A DNA stretch of 64,000 nt from Rostratula benghalensis (taxonomy: Eukaryota; Chordata; Aves; Charadriiformes; Rostratulidae). Position numbers and translations under genes: made by a program. Under the pieces are notes generated by a model, which was given only the letters and a program-made list of their open reading frames with translations, was not told the DNA's origin and did not search any database. Location: positions 358,712-422,711 of the forward strand of contig VXAI01000180.1 of the NCBI GenBank assembly GCA_013399305.1, written 5' to 3'. Shown here piece after piece: positions 22,203 to 34,300 of this stretch (positions are counted from its first letter, which is position 1; every line of letters begins with the position of its first letter).

Positions 22203-24901
22203 GGCAAGCACATGCCCAACAGCTTGCCTTGCTTATGTTGCCCATCTGATTCAATGAGAAAACGCCTACATGAGATGTGTTGTAGACACCTACAAAACAG
22301 TGACCTCACAGGCAAGCATGAATTATGACAAATAGGACTTGCAAGCGTGTTGCAGGCATTTGGATAGAGCCTCACACCTCACACATTTTCCTCACCTTTT
22401 TCATTGATTTAATCTTGTGATGTGGGAAGGAAAGAGCTCTCTCTGGGTATCGAGAGGGAATATGTAACATACTTTCTGTCTTAAACTATACCACCTCGGT
22501 ATCACATTTACAAACCAAACCATCCATGTTCCACCCCTTTATAACTGTTCCTGCATATGCACTGTTTGGGGATAGTCCTGTATTCCTTTCCCTCACTCCT
22601 GGTGAAGCCCCAGGTTCAAGTTCAGTGGGCTGGATTTCTTGAGGGGAGGCAGATTGTGTTGTTCTCCATTCCCCATGTTTTCTGCCTGCAGCTGTTACAG
22701 ATATATTTTCAGTCTGAAAATCCTTGCTCTCTGGGCAAAGTGGGACTAGCAAGCAAAGAGAATAGCAGTCTTCTTATAGCACAGTATATTTTCATTTAAC
22801 GGGTTAGGAAGCATATATATGAAGGAGTTGTTATAACAAGAGCCTTTCTGTGTATTTCTTTTCTTGAAAGGTTTGGTGCATTACATAGACTGCTCACCTC
22901 TATCTCTGGGATAAATTAAACCATTTTCCTTGCTGGACCTCCTTTTTCTTTCTTTTCACACCTCTTAGAGCATGGCACACTGCTGTCATGGACATTCTTG
23001 TTGGTAATTAATGCTCTTCCCTAGCTTCAGGCTCTGTAATAGTTAAGTAACTTCTCATCCTGTGCTCAATAACAGAAAACCATTTTCATATCCAGGTAGA
23101 CAGCTTTTTCCAAACTGGTGGCCCAGCCAAGTCCTTTGAAGATAAACCCTTTGAAGCTGTTCAGCTAAGCTGTTTTATCTTTGCCTGTTTATTGTTATTT
23201 GTTGTTTGCTTCTAGAGGATTTCACTAGTTCTCTCCTTTAGTTTAAGTCTGGCCACAGAGATGGGATAATACCACTAAGATAAAGATGTGGTACAGTTTT
23301 CCAAGCCAAGATACTGTAGTTCCTCCAGTGTGGAGAAGATGTTTTAACAGTCTCTGTAAGAATTCCAATGTCTATATATGTTTTTCTTTTATGTAAGGTA
23401 ACTAAAAGCGTGATATGATCTCTATTTGAAAATAACTTGTGTTTCTCATGTCTTTTCTTACTGGTTGTGTCACTTCCTTATCATGGACTAATCAATTTCA
23501 TTTGCCTTACACAAACAATTTTTCTTTCCTTCAAATCTATTTGCATGAAGTGTGTATTGTTATTGACATTTATATCCCAGGGCGGCGGCACCATCACCAG
23601 TTGCATTTTGTTTCTAAAGGGTTTTCTTTCCTGTAGTTCACTTGGCTTTATAATCAGGTGAGGTTTTTTAATTATAATTTTTATTTCTGAGAGATGGATG
23701 GACAATATGCAGATGTCATCAGCATAATAGTATCAGAAATCCCAAGGAGATGCTGGGACAGCTCATATTTTCTTCTCTCTAGATAAAATTTCATCCCTTT
23801 ACAGACCTCTCTATGTCACTGTATGTGTGTGGGACACAAACTTGCAAATAACTGGTCCTGATGCATGGGAAGTGAGTAGTGGTGAAGTGATTTGTACAGG
23901 ATACAGCAGGATTTGAAAATGTTTACCTGTGGGGCATGCCAACTGCTGAAGAGTTCTTCCTGGGCCGTGGGGCATGATGCATGCTGCGGCCAGGGTGAGC
24001 TGAATTTGATGTGAGGAAATGGCTGGAGAAACAGACAGCTTCTCTGAATAGCAGCAGGTTGATCATAATATTCCAGGGTCAGCAAGGAATTTACAAGTGA
24101 CTAAGATAATTAATGACTTAAAATGAGGAGAAAAGGGCATTTGGATTTACAAGGAACCACAACTTATTTTTCAGTTTAAATTAATCATGGCTATTGTTTA
24201 AATGTCTCGGTGACACTAGGGAAAATGATGAACTTAGTTGTCTTTGGAATTTTAATAGCAATTACAGTTGTCCAAAATAAACATAACTGAAATATTGTTT
24301 TGTCACTCAAACTGACTAATGAGATCAGCAAAAGAGTGGATAGCCAGGGCACACTACCCACTTGACTGACATGTGCCCACAAACCCCTTTGAGTATACAG
24401 GCAGTGCAAAGAGAAATTTGAATATGTTTTAATACTTTAGGGCAAGGATTGTAGGAAATGGGTTTGTTTATACAGAGTAGAATGGTGCAAGTGAAGCTCA
24501 TCTGAAATAGTGAAAGGTGAGGAAGCTTCTCCCACGGGCCTCCAGGTAGTTTGACCTTCTACATATTCCAAGGCAGTGTTTTTGCACAATTAATCCAAAT
24601 TCACAACTGTGGGAGAAGGGGCAGCCTCCTGAAGAGCACGTACTTTTCCCATCAGCTTTCACCTGTGAGGTTCAATGGCAGTAAGATTTGTAGGAGCAGG
24701 AACACAAAGGTGAATTACAAAGGACCCCCTAATGTTTTTGAGCATGCTGGGCATTCCCAAAGTGACTGTGTGTGGCAAAACACCTTTTCTAAATGTCATT
24801 AAATGGCTGTCAGAGCTCTGCGGTCCCATGAGTGGCTGCACAGCTCTTAGACAGTGCTGTATATCATAGTGGTTCTGTCTTTTCAGTTATACTGCTAAAT
24901 A

Positions 24902-24924
24902 TGTTAAACCTCATAGGTTTAACA
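24902..24924. repeat. 10-bp hairpin with 3-nt loop
   Basis: TGTTAAACCT at 24,902-24,911 is complementary to AGGTTTAACA at 24,915-24,924, around a CAT loop. It is a short palindrome-like element with no evident function. Confidence 0.8.
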
Positions 24925-27900
24925 CGTAATGTTTAGCACAGGGGAGAGTTTCACCCAAACCAATGCATTCTGGCAGCTCTGTCTTTGAATAGTTCTAAAT
25001 CAAAAATGAGACTTCAGGTATTATGTTTTGCTTGGTCTCAAAGCAATTCATCTGCAGAATCACCAATATCACAGACTTTTCACAAGCAGCACAAGTACAG
25101 TAGCAGCTAATTGAAGTTTTTCCTCAAGGTTATTCCAGTTTCCTAAAAACAAAACAAAAAACCTCTACAAAATCTGGCTACCGTGCTGTGACCTCTAGGC
25201 TTGTAATAAGCTGGTTCTGGAGGGTTTGGAGGGTGACCTACAGAAAAATCCATAGTACTTGAGCCGTGTGATTCCAGCTTAATGCTGTGTGGTTTTTGAG
25301 GCAGCGAGCTGAACGATCACCAAGTTAAAAACAAAGAAATGTAGACCGTGTGTACTGATGTGAAATGTGTGAAATGTGTACCTCGGATTACGGGCAAAGA
25401 GCTGCACATGAAGCACGTTGTAATGCCATAGGCAGAAAGATAGGATTTAATGATGATTTGTTTTGTGATAGCACCTCTCAGATTGTGTAAGTGCTGGTGA
25501 CACAGCCTCCAGCCCCAGATATTCATAATCTCCATGGAAAATGTGAGCACAGCCCTTTGCTGGGAGTCGGAGGGACGAGCAGGACTGGGGAGGTGATGTT
25601 CCCGTTGTTATGTGGCATCTGTGAAACGGCTCCTGCCATCTAATGCCAGGTGAAAAATGCAACTCCAGTTTCAGTCTCTCCCTATTACGGAGAGAGCACA
25701 AAAGAAGTAGCTGCAAGTAAAGCACAAAAATGTGACAGCGAAGGTAATTAATCAATGGGATGGGTTATCGAGAAATGCAGTAGAGTCTCTGTGCTTTAGA
25801 AATGTTTCATCAAAGTTACAGATTTTTATTAGTGTTACGTTATGGTTTTAACTGTGAAGCATTGGGCTTGATGACAGGAATTACTGGGTGAAAATCAGCG
25901 TGATGCAGGAGGTCAGACAAGCTGCTCTCAGCAGTTCCATCCAGCCTTAAAATCTCTGGGCCTAAGGATTTTCTGCAGCTGTAGTGTGTGCAAACAGATG
26001 TAATCTTATTGATATTGCTTCCTGCCTTCCTTTCTGCTGCTCGTGAATAAACATCCCCCTCACTGAGGATTTTCCAACGCAACCAAATAAGAGTTTATTT
26101 CTGAATAACTGCAGATGCGACAACTACTGTTTGGTTCCCGTTGGGAAGCTGTGACCGCCCCCTTTCTGCCTGAACAGAGGGTCTGGCCCTGGGGCTTGTA
26201 AGATATATCAGCCCCGTGCATGCCTGGGTTTGTATCTTCCCGGGAGCAGCATATGGAATTGCACAGAGGTGGAGGGAGGGAAAATGTATCTTCAGCAAGT
26301 TATTTCATAGCATGGCCTGGTCTCCTGGGAAGCGTGGGTTGGGAAGTGAGAATTAGTCCCGAGGCAGGTAAGATGTATAGCCCATCAAAGATAAAAGAAA
26401 GACGCAGTGTGTAACAGAGCTGAGCTGGCTAATTATCTGGCAGCTTGATTACTGAGTATTCCTCTCTCTAGCCAGCCATTTCACACGTGTGTACGTACAC
26501 CACCACGTAAGTGCTTGATTTCTTCTGTGTGCTGCCCAGCAGCAGAGTTAATAAACACCAACCTGCATGCCCTCGAGATCACTCTTGTGTTGCACACTCC
26601 TTTCGGGGACACCTAAGGACATCATATGGCCCACAGCTTTGAAACCACCTTAGCCTGTAAGAGCTGTGGTAGAAAGCATAGCACAAGTGTGAAATTAATT
26701 ACCTCACTGTGGCTACTGCCAGACTTAATGTTGGCAAGCTAAACTAGGCCAAGGTGAGGTAGGGATGTGATTATGAAGGGAACACAACTGCAGTTTGCAC
26801 TCAGCAGTAAACCTAATAAGAGCCAAACCACTGGTGCTGACACAACCTTCAGTGTCCTGCTTTCCTAACCGCGTGGGAGGAGGATGCAGTAAGAGAGTGA
26901 GATGGCTATAAATGGGCAGAGGAATTAAATATGGTCCTGGATTGAAATTGAGGTCTTCCTTTCCTGCAGGTTTAAATCTTTTTTTAATAATTTGCCATTT
27001 TAAAAATGTCAGGGTTTTGATGAAGGCATGCACACATGTTAATCGGGTTTCCAGAGAGTGTTTGTTGTACTGAGGAAAGCTCACGCGTTTTCTACCAGGC
27101 CTGAGGTCACTTGGAGAGCTGGGTGGTGGAAGATAGGTGGATTCAGTTTCCTCTTTTCTAAAACAATTAAATTTTAAAGTGTGTATATACATATATATAT
27201 AATTGATTTTTTTCCCCTTGTATGTAAGCTCTTACATTTCTGAATTGTAATTACAAATGATACAACAATATTTTTGGAAAGAAGTGGTTTCCCGTAAGAT
27301 ACAGTTTCCACTTCTTGCCCAACTCTAGCTTTGTAGGATGTCTGTGGGTGAAAGTGAGAATTAGGAGTTGGGAGAGAAGTTTCTGAGAAGTGGGTTATAC
27401 TGGGAAGACCATATTGGACAAACTGAGGTGTGGAAAAAGACTTCAGCAATAAGGATATTTTTGCACGATGATACAAGATGCCTGTAAACTCAATGAGATC
27501 TTAACTAAGTGAAGCCTTTTCTCTGAAGGGACAAAACGTTCCTCCACACTCCTCCCACTCTGGTAAGCAAAATCAAGCTCCTCATTGAAACACTGGATTC
27601 AGGTTCCCACCTTTCATACAGTCACAGACTGCTTAAGAGCAATTTCATTCCCATCCACAGTTCTCATTGACTTTGGTGATACAAGGTTATGTCCTTGCAC
27701 CATGGCGTTACTTCTTGTCCTGCCCAAAAGTCACTTATTTAAGCACAAATATGTAAGTGTTGTCAGAATAATAGCCATAATAACTGCTGTTCTGAGCTGA
27801 TTCCTAGCGAACTGTTTGGTTCCTGCCTGTCAGGAAAGGAGGATGGGTGCTTGCAGTGGGTAACAATTTGCCATGTTGTAAGAAGAAATCTGACAGTCCT

Positions 27901-28590
27901 TCAAAACCCAACATTTGCCTGGAGTGCCCTATCCTAAAGTTAGTTAATGCATAGATATAGTGCACCTGGAATCCAAACTAATTATGTCTTTGTTAGTTGG
28001 TACCTACATGTGAATTAAATGCAGTGCAGTGTTTTCTGTGGAACCCCTCCTAATCTGAGCGTTGCTCCGACCCAGTGAAGAGCACTATTCTGTCATCAGA
28101 AAAGTCACTACATCCTTTTGCTGAAGCTTTGTGAGCAAAGCCAATATGTGCAAGTTGTGCCCCAGGTCATAAGGAAATGCTTTTATCTGCTTGGACTGCA
28201 CTGAGTCTAAGGATGTATGCAGGCAAACTGCTTGCAACATAAATACCTCTAAATTCAGTACTGGGGTCTCCGGAGGGACTTTGAAATATCTTGGCTCTAG
28301 TTAGGTTAGCAGTCAGAAACTTAATAAAGTTTACATGGCCAAATCATTTGGCATTTTTTTTAAAGTAATAATAAAAATATTTCTATTCTTCGGGCCCATT
28401 ACTAATTATGTGGATTTGAAGAAATGTTTATTGTAAAACACTTGATAACCCAGCTCTTGTGATATTTCTGTATGGGACTGCAAACTAATTCAGCCATAGT
28501 AGCTTTTCACCTGAAAGGCCGATGACCAAAGAAAGCTGTCACTGCCCAGTACTTCGTGACATTTAAAAATAGGCTCCTTTTTAATGAAAG

Positions 28591-28653
28591 AAAGGGATGG
28601 GGGGGGGGAGAAGGGGAAGAAGAAGGGGAGATGGGGAGGAAGAAAAAGAAACC
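28591..28653 (+). other. Polypurine tract, G-quadruplex/triplex-capable
   Basis: The tract is about 60 bases of nearly pure G and A. G-runs lie at 28,594-28,596, 28,599-28,608 (ten G), 28,613-28,616, 28,625-28,628 and 28,633-28,636. The first three runs already satisfy a canonical G4 pattern because the ten-G run supplies two tracts. Polypurine tracts of this kind can also form intramolecular triplexes. Confidence 0.65.
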
Positions 28654-30104
28654 CTGCTGCTCTGTCAGGAGGAAACTTCCTTTGTGTCTAATGCATTTCC
28701 CCAGAGCAATACAGGGTCACTCTGCAGTCCCCAGAGCTGCACTCGTGGTTCTGGAAGACAGTTCTCTACGCTTGGCAGGAATCCTCTCCTCTTGCCCTTT
28801 TGCTTGGCAAAGTTGGAATTTTTCTAGCTCCATAAAACTTGAGCCAGGAATCTCTCTCCCCACCCCAGTTTTGTGCATCAATTTGTCATTTTTTTAAAAG
28901 GCAGTGTGAAGAAAGAAAACATTTGTTTTAGAGTGCCATTATATGCAGCATTAGTAATAAAGAGTGTAATCTAAATATTTTTTAAAAAAATAGATTTACA
29001 TCTAGAACTTATTCTGGGAAGGGGAGAGACATAATATTTTTATTTATTTTTTAAAATTATTTTTTAAGAAATCTAAGTCTATGCTTCTGGTGACTGTGGG
29101 AGAAGCATGAAGTAAATGTCCCTCTGGTTTTAGCCAAAAAACTTTTTTTTTTTTTTTGGTGCAAATTGCACATATGGTGTCAAAGAAATATCAACTTAAT
29201 AAGAGCTCCTTTCATCACATTTTACAGGGCAAAAGGAAGGGGAAGTGAGGGAGGTGCAGAAGCAGGGTTTGTAGGCCATGTAGCAACAGAGCCAGGGACG
29301 GTGCAAGTGGTTTCAGTCGAGTTTATATCCTGCTTTCAGTAATGCTATTCCCAGGCAGGAATCTTCCATTTTTCAAAACAGTCATTTCTGCTGCTGTTTT
29401 TTGGTCATTAACCCAGTAGTGTTTCACAAGGGAGTATGCGGATCTGTTTGTCTTGCACGTTGTGATCTCAAACGCGGCGAGTGCCTTGCAAGTCTTGGGT
29501 TTTAACTCGGTGAAGCACTTCAGCTTTGCCTAAATGAAGGATAATTAGCATAAACCCACCCCATAACCGTAAAATTAACCATAATGAACGACTTGGTGTG
29601 TAGGACTAGATGGCTCCACCTTGCATTATTTCTGCCTCTGTAGGAGGAGAAGGCACTTTCACAACGATGGCTTTGTCAGCAGCTCCTCGTGGGGGCCGAT
29701 ACACCTGTGGTGAGACCCCTGCTCTCTCCCCTCTCGGGGTTTGGGAAGGAGCATTTTTCCGTGTGGTGTGGAAATCTGCAGCAAGCACGTAGGGAAGAGC
29801 TGAGGAGATGGCAATTATCTGGCTCGAGAAATAGCTCTGCCCACGTCCATCCCTGCCAGCATTTCAGAACTGGCTGATGCTTTAGAAAGACTGAGGTTTT
29901 TTGAGTTTTATTTATTTTATTATATATGGGGGATTTTTGCCCTCAGCAGCAGTAACAACTGAAAAAACCCGCAGTACGAATGTTTGTTTCCCTGTGGTTC
30001 GCCTCACGTCACGGAAACACGGAGGGGCACATTTCAGCCAGAAAGACCAAGTCACAGGCAGAGAAATGACCCTTTCCTGGTGACATGGGCTGCCTGGGAG
30101 CTGG
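28654..30104. other. Unique noncoding stretch
   Basis: No gene or transposon is recognised. It is AT-rich with A- and T-runs near 28,980-29,070 and a T-run near 29,142-29,157. A short segment around 29,530-29,600 (many TAA/ATTA motifs, no repeats) could be a conserved element, but nothing in the sequence proves it. Confidence 0.5.
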
Positions 30105-30420
30105 CCGGCGAGCGGGGTGAGCGGGAGGGCACGTTGGCTCCCTTCAGGCTGGCTGGGGATGGCTTGGCAGGGATTACCTGGCTGCGGTTACGCTGCCACT
30201 TCTGGCCTGAGTGACAATTTGGCAGGGCGCTCGGGTGCAAGAAGCAGAGCAGCAATCTGTTCCCTTCCCCAGCCCTCCTGCCCACAGCAAACGGATTCTT
30301 TTTTCTCGCTTGAGGCTGGCGCTCGCTCTCTCTCTTTACTTCCTTCGTGTGTGCGAGCGCCTGCGCGCCTTTCCCTGCGGTAGTGGCATTTGTAAGACAC
30401 CAGCGTTTGCTCCATCTGGC
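30105..30420. promoter_or_regulatory. Small CpG-rich patch, possible promoter or CpG island
   Basis: A hand count gives about 20 CpG dinucleotides in roughly 316 bp, against a few per kilobase elsewhere in the window. GC content is also locally high. It includes GGCCGGCGAGCGGGG near 30,102-30,117 and GTGCGAGCGCCTGCGCGCC near 30,351-30,369. A GTAAGA splice-donor-like sequence follows at 30,391-30,396. Overlapping frames on both strands (to 150 codons on minus) arise because GC-rich DNA has few stops; none has a recognisable domain. It could mark the start of an unannotated transcript, an orphan CpG island or GC-biased conversion. Confidence 0.35.
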
Positions 30421-30850
30421 CCCTGGATCTATGCTCCTCCTCATGGCAATGGCCATCCAGGATGCATTTTTAAAAAAACCCAACCAACCAGCAAACAAAC
30501 CCACGATGTGGCCACCACTTTTTCACTCTGTTTTCTGACGTGTGAGTAGTTTAGCACCAGGGTCACCATCCTGCCTCCTTCCCTCTGAGAAGTGCTTGTA
30601 GGATGTGACAGTCCATTGAAAATTGCCAAGAAGCCTGACCAAAGTGTTCCTTGGCCGGGCTTCCTGCACCCTTACATCTCTAGCATCCTCCCAGCCTCTC
30701 TCAGGGCATCCAACCTACAGCTATGTGGGTACTCACAGTTGTCAGAATTTTTTTTTTTGCCAAAAATGACAAGTTTTGCAGAAGTGCAGTTCAGCCCTTC
30801 GTTGGCAAGGGGTTTTTTAGCTGCAGAAGGCAGTGAAAACTGCCAGAGGG

Positions 30851-31308
30851 CAGAGAACTGCTGAAGAGGGAACAGCAGAGGACCACAAAGATGATGTGGG
30901 GCCTGGAGCATCTCTCTGATGAGGAAAGGTTGAGGGACTTTGGGGCTTTTTAGTCAGGGGAAGAAAAGGCTGAAGGGGGATCTGATCAATGCTTATAAAT
31001 ACTTGAAGGGTGGGTGTCAGGAGGATGGGGCCAGTCTTTATCCAGTGGTGCCCAGTGCCAGGACCAGAGGGAATGGCATACATTTGAACATAAGAAGCTC
31101 TATCTAAATATGTAGAGAAACTATTTAATTTTGAGGGTGGCAGAGCCCTGTCAGAGGCTGCCCAGAGAGGTGGTGGAGTCTCTGTCTCTGGAGACATTCC
31201 CAACCCTCCTGGACATGTTCCAGTGTAACCTGCTCTGGCAGGGGGGTTGGACTGGATGATCTCCAGATGTTCCTTCCAACCCCATATCAATCTGTGATTC
31301 TGTGAAAG
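30851..31308 (+). mobile_element. CR1 LINE 3' UTR copy (sister of 37.0 kb copy)
   Basis: It begins at 'cagagaactgctgaagaggg' and includes 'gagcatctctctgatgagga', 'gatctgatcaatgcttataa', 'cagtggtgcccagtgccagg' and 'gaggctgcccagagaggtgg', ending 'ttccttccaaccccatatca' and 'ctgtgattctgtg'. It shares 'ggcatacatttgaacataag' and the following AT-rich stretch with the copy at 37.0-37.5 kb, which places both in one subfamily. It is 5'-truncated without coding capacity. Confidence 0.93.
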
Positions 31309-34300
31309 GAGACTGATGAGCAGTCAGATGGGGAAATAAAAGGGTGGGAGACAAAAGGGGCTGCTGTCAGGACATCACGTTTCCTTCGCCTCACACGAGG
31401 CAGCATGGGATTGTTTTCGGACATAGGAATACTTGCTTTCAAATCCCTTGCCTGTCTGATTTTCAGTCAGCTCTGCCCACGTCTGTATTTGGACTAAGGG
31501 GCTGGGGGAAGCCATGAAGAAGCAGTTTCTAGTTTTTTTCCCCCCCACAAATATTTTTTAATGATACCTGTTTTTCCTCTAATCAATTCTGAAGACTTTC
31601 TGTATTCCACAATATTTTTCAGATCATTTCCCTACCTCCTATCCCATACTCTAGTGGTAAATATGACCATTTACACGATAGCTACTGGGAAGAAAGATCC
31701 AGCAGTGAGAGACTGAAACCCATGATGAATAATCAGGAAACAAACATCATCAGTCAAACACTTGGAACTGCACATTTTTGGAGTGCAGGTTTTGCCACTG
31801 ATATTAATGTAAAAAAATGACTGGTTGGTGACCTATTCTTTGATTAGATATTGTGCTGAGATTACATTTCCTAATCTAATTTTTATTGCTGAAGAGCATT
31901 TGAATTTCAGGGTGGTTTTTTGGAAGAAAATAGTTTGGATTTCTTTGCTCTGAGACTATTACATTCCCACCACTGCTTGATTTCACTGTGATCTGGGCCT
32001 TTTGTGCTACACCATTTTCAGAATTAAATTATTCAGGAATGTGCCTGGATTAGACTGCAAAACTGCATTCTGTTACTCATTATATAATTAATAATTGAAA
32101 TTTTGGTCTTATTAATTCTTCTGAAATGCATTGCAAAGTTAAAATATAATTAACACATTCACAATCAGTCCTGTCTTTTTTCGTACAAGTCATCAGGAGC
32201 ATAGTGGCACTTCCATTCTAATGACAGATCCAGGGAAAAAATAAGCTTATAGTATTCCAAAAGGACGGACTCTGTAGGTATTAAATGGCTAAGATAATTG
32301 GTCAGTGCCATTTTCTGTGTTGCATTATGCAGGAGAAGTGTGCATTTGAATGGGGTTTGCAATCAGAACGAGAAGACGAATACCGAGAGAAATACACATG
32401 ATATAGAATCCCAAGAAAAGCTTTTTAGGTCATCTGGCACATCTGTGAGATTAAGAGAGTTCTCTGCTGCACCTCTTCTAATGCATTCCCTGCTAGACCT
32501 TAGATCTCTCCAGTGAGAGACCTGTAATTCTCTCCTAGGGAATTGATTTCACAGCATAATAGGTAGCTGGGCTGCTTCTAATACTCATACAACGTTTTTT
32601 GTGTGTTTCCTCCCATTCAGTGTGCTAAGGAAAAAGGGATGTATGCTGATGGAGATGTAAATAGCATTTGAAATGGTCATCTTTGCAAGAAATAATTTAT
32701 GCTCCGATTGAAACATGGGATATTAAAAATAATTAAGAATATCTTCTTGCTGTGTGCTTCTCTGCCAGAGCTTGCTGATGGTCTCTATGCAGTGGAGGCC
32801 TGGGAAAAAAAAGCCATGAGCAATGAAGAAAAAGGAATATGAAAATACATTGTAATTCCTGAAGATATTTGATAGCTACTTGTTGCAGATTCTTGGTACT
32901 GGGTGAAGTTCCAGGGAACAGTTTTTCAGCTCCAGGTTGTGCCACAACATTTTTCATGCACCTTTGGAGCACAGAGACATAGCTGGAATACATAAGAATA
33001 TTTAACATTCCCTCAAGAGCGACCTTGCTTTTCTGTGCCATAAACTGCAAAGGAAAAAAGGCCAAGAAAAAATACGTTCATCCTAAAAAGTGATTGTAGC
33101 TAGCTGCAAAAATAATTGGCAGTTAATTTGTTCCCTGTTTTTTTTGTCATCTCAGACCAGACCACAGGTAAGAAATCATCTGTGTGGCTTGAAAATGGCA
33201 AGGCTGTTTTGTCAGGCTCTTTGAGAAACTCGGCAGAGACACCCTGTCCAGGGCTCCAGTCCCCTTTTTGCTAAGTAAGTTCCACGTCCAGTAGTTACAT
33301 GTCTGCCCTGGAAATAAAATGATGGTTGACCTGAGGTGTCAGAAATACTCTTTCAAATATCTTGGAAACTGCCTCTATTCCTGTCTCACTTGAAATACCA
33401 CCTAAATGGCAAAGGAAGTCTATAACTAGACTTGTATTGACTCACCTTAGCAGGCTGTGTGTGCATCTTCCCCGTAACTGAATCCACCCTGACAGATCAA
33501 TACCCAATACCTTATTTAATAACTCCTTAAGTCAGCCCCACCTTCTTTTACCAGCCCCACAGGTGATTTCAAGAAATCTCCTAGAGCACCCACTGCTATG
33601 GTGTCCCAGCTGAGCCTGCATGGAGGCAATAAGTAGGGACCTCCCAGCTATTTACAGCCCAGTCTTTCAGTCGTGTTACACAGCGTGCAACACACCTCTC
33701 ACCTCTCCAGCTTCTTCTCCATCTTGCTTTCCATACAGCTTTCTTCAACAAATTGCCCAGAGAACTGGTTACCCGGGTGCTGGACCAATAAAATGCAAAC
33801 CCAACCTTGACTACTTCTAGCTTCATCAGTTCTTGCTTTCTCAGTACAGAAATCATCTCGTTGTCTAGCAACATGCTTCAGGTCTTGCCAGACTTGTGAC
33901 TCATTGTGTCACACCATATTTGACACACCTGCAAAGGCTAATAGTTGAATGAGACATGCTTTGCTCAATAAATAAGCAAGCTAAACCTTGCATCCGATTA
34001 ACCATTTTGTTTGGTAGCCAGCCATTTTAGGAAAAAGAGATTGGTAACAAGTGTGGCCAGTTCCTGCATTTAGTGTACAGATGGGAGGGCGAAGGTGGCT
34101 TAGTGACCTGTGCTTCACAAGGTGATGCTTCTCATCCGATGAGTGGCCATGGGCACGTTACTGACCAGCTGCAGGGTAAAATTGATCTCTTAAACTGATG
34201 GCATTATATGATTTTTATCTGAGCTGTGAAGCACAATGCCTTATCCCTTGGTGTAGTTCACAGGACACTGCCCATAGCACTTGATGGATCTCAGCTGGTA

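Larger units (their letters stand above)
21961..28550. other. Unique noncoding stretch with a CA microsatellite
   Basis: No gene is recognised. It contains the (CA)n repeat at 22.2 kb, a small hairpin at 24,902-24,924 and an AT microsatellite near 27,181-27,202. The 155-codon minus-strand frame at 26,725-27,192 is among the longest outside repeats, but it has no recognisable domain and a random-looking composition. Confidence 0.5.

Noticed and set aside
26725..27192. 155-codon minus-strand open frame outside repeats
   Set aside because: No domain, no signal peptide and no supporting splice sites or promoter; length is within chance for a 64-kb window.
30052..30504. 150-codon minus-strand open frame over the CpG-rich patch
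   Set aside because: GC-rich sequence has few stop codons and several frames are open on both strands; the peptide is R-, K- and S-rich without a recognisable fold.
33240..34000. Possible second LTR (AATAAA near 33,787, TG/CA-rich edges)
   Set aside because: No terminal inverted repeat pair or target duplication could be found, and it does not resemble the LTR at 21.4-21.7 kb.
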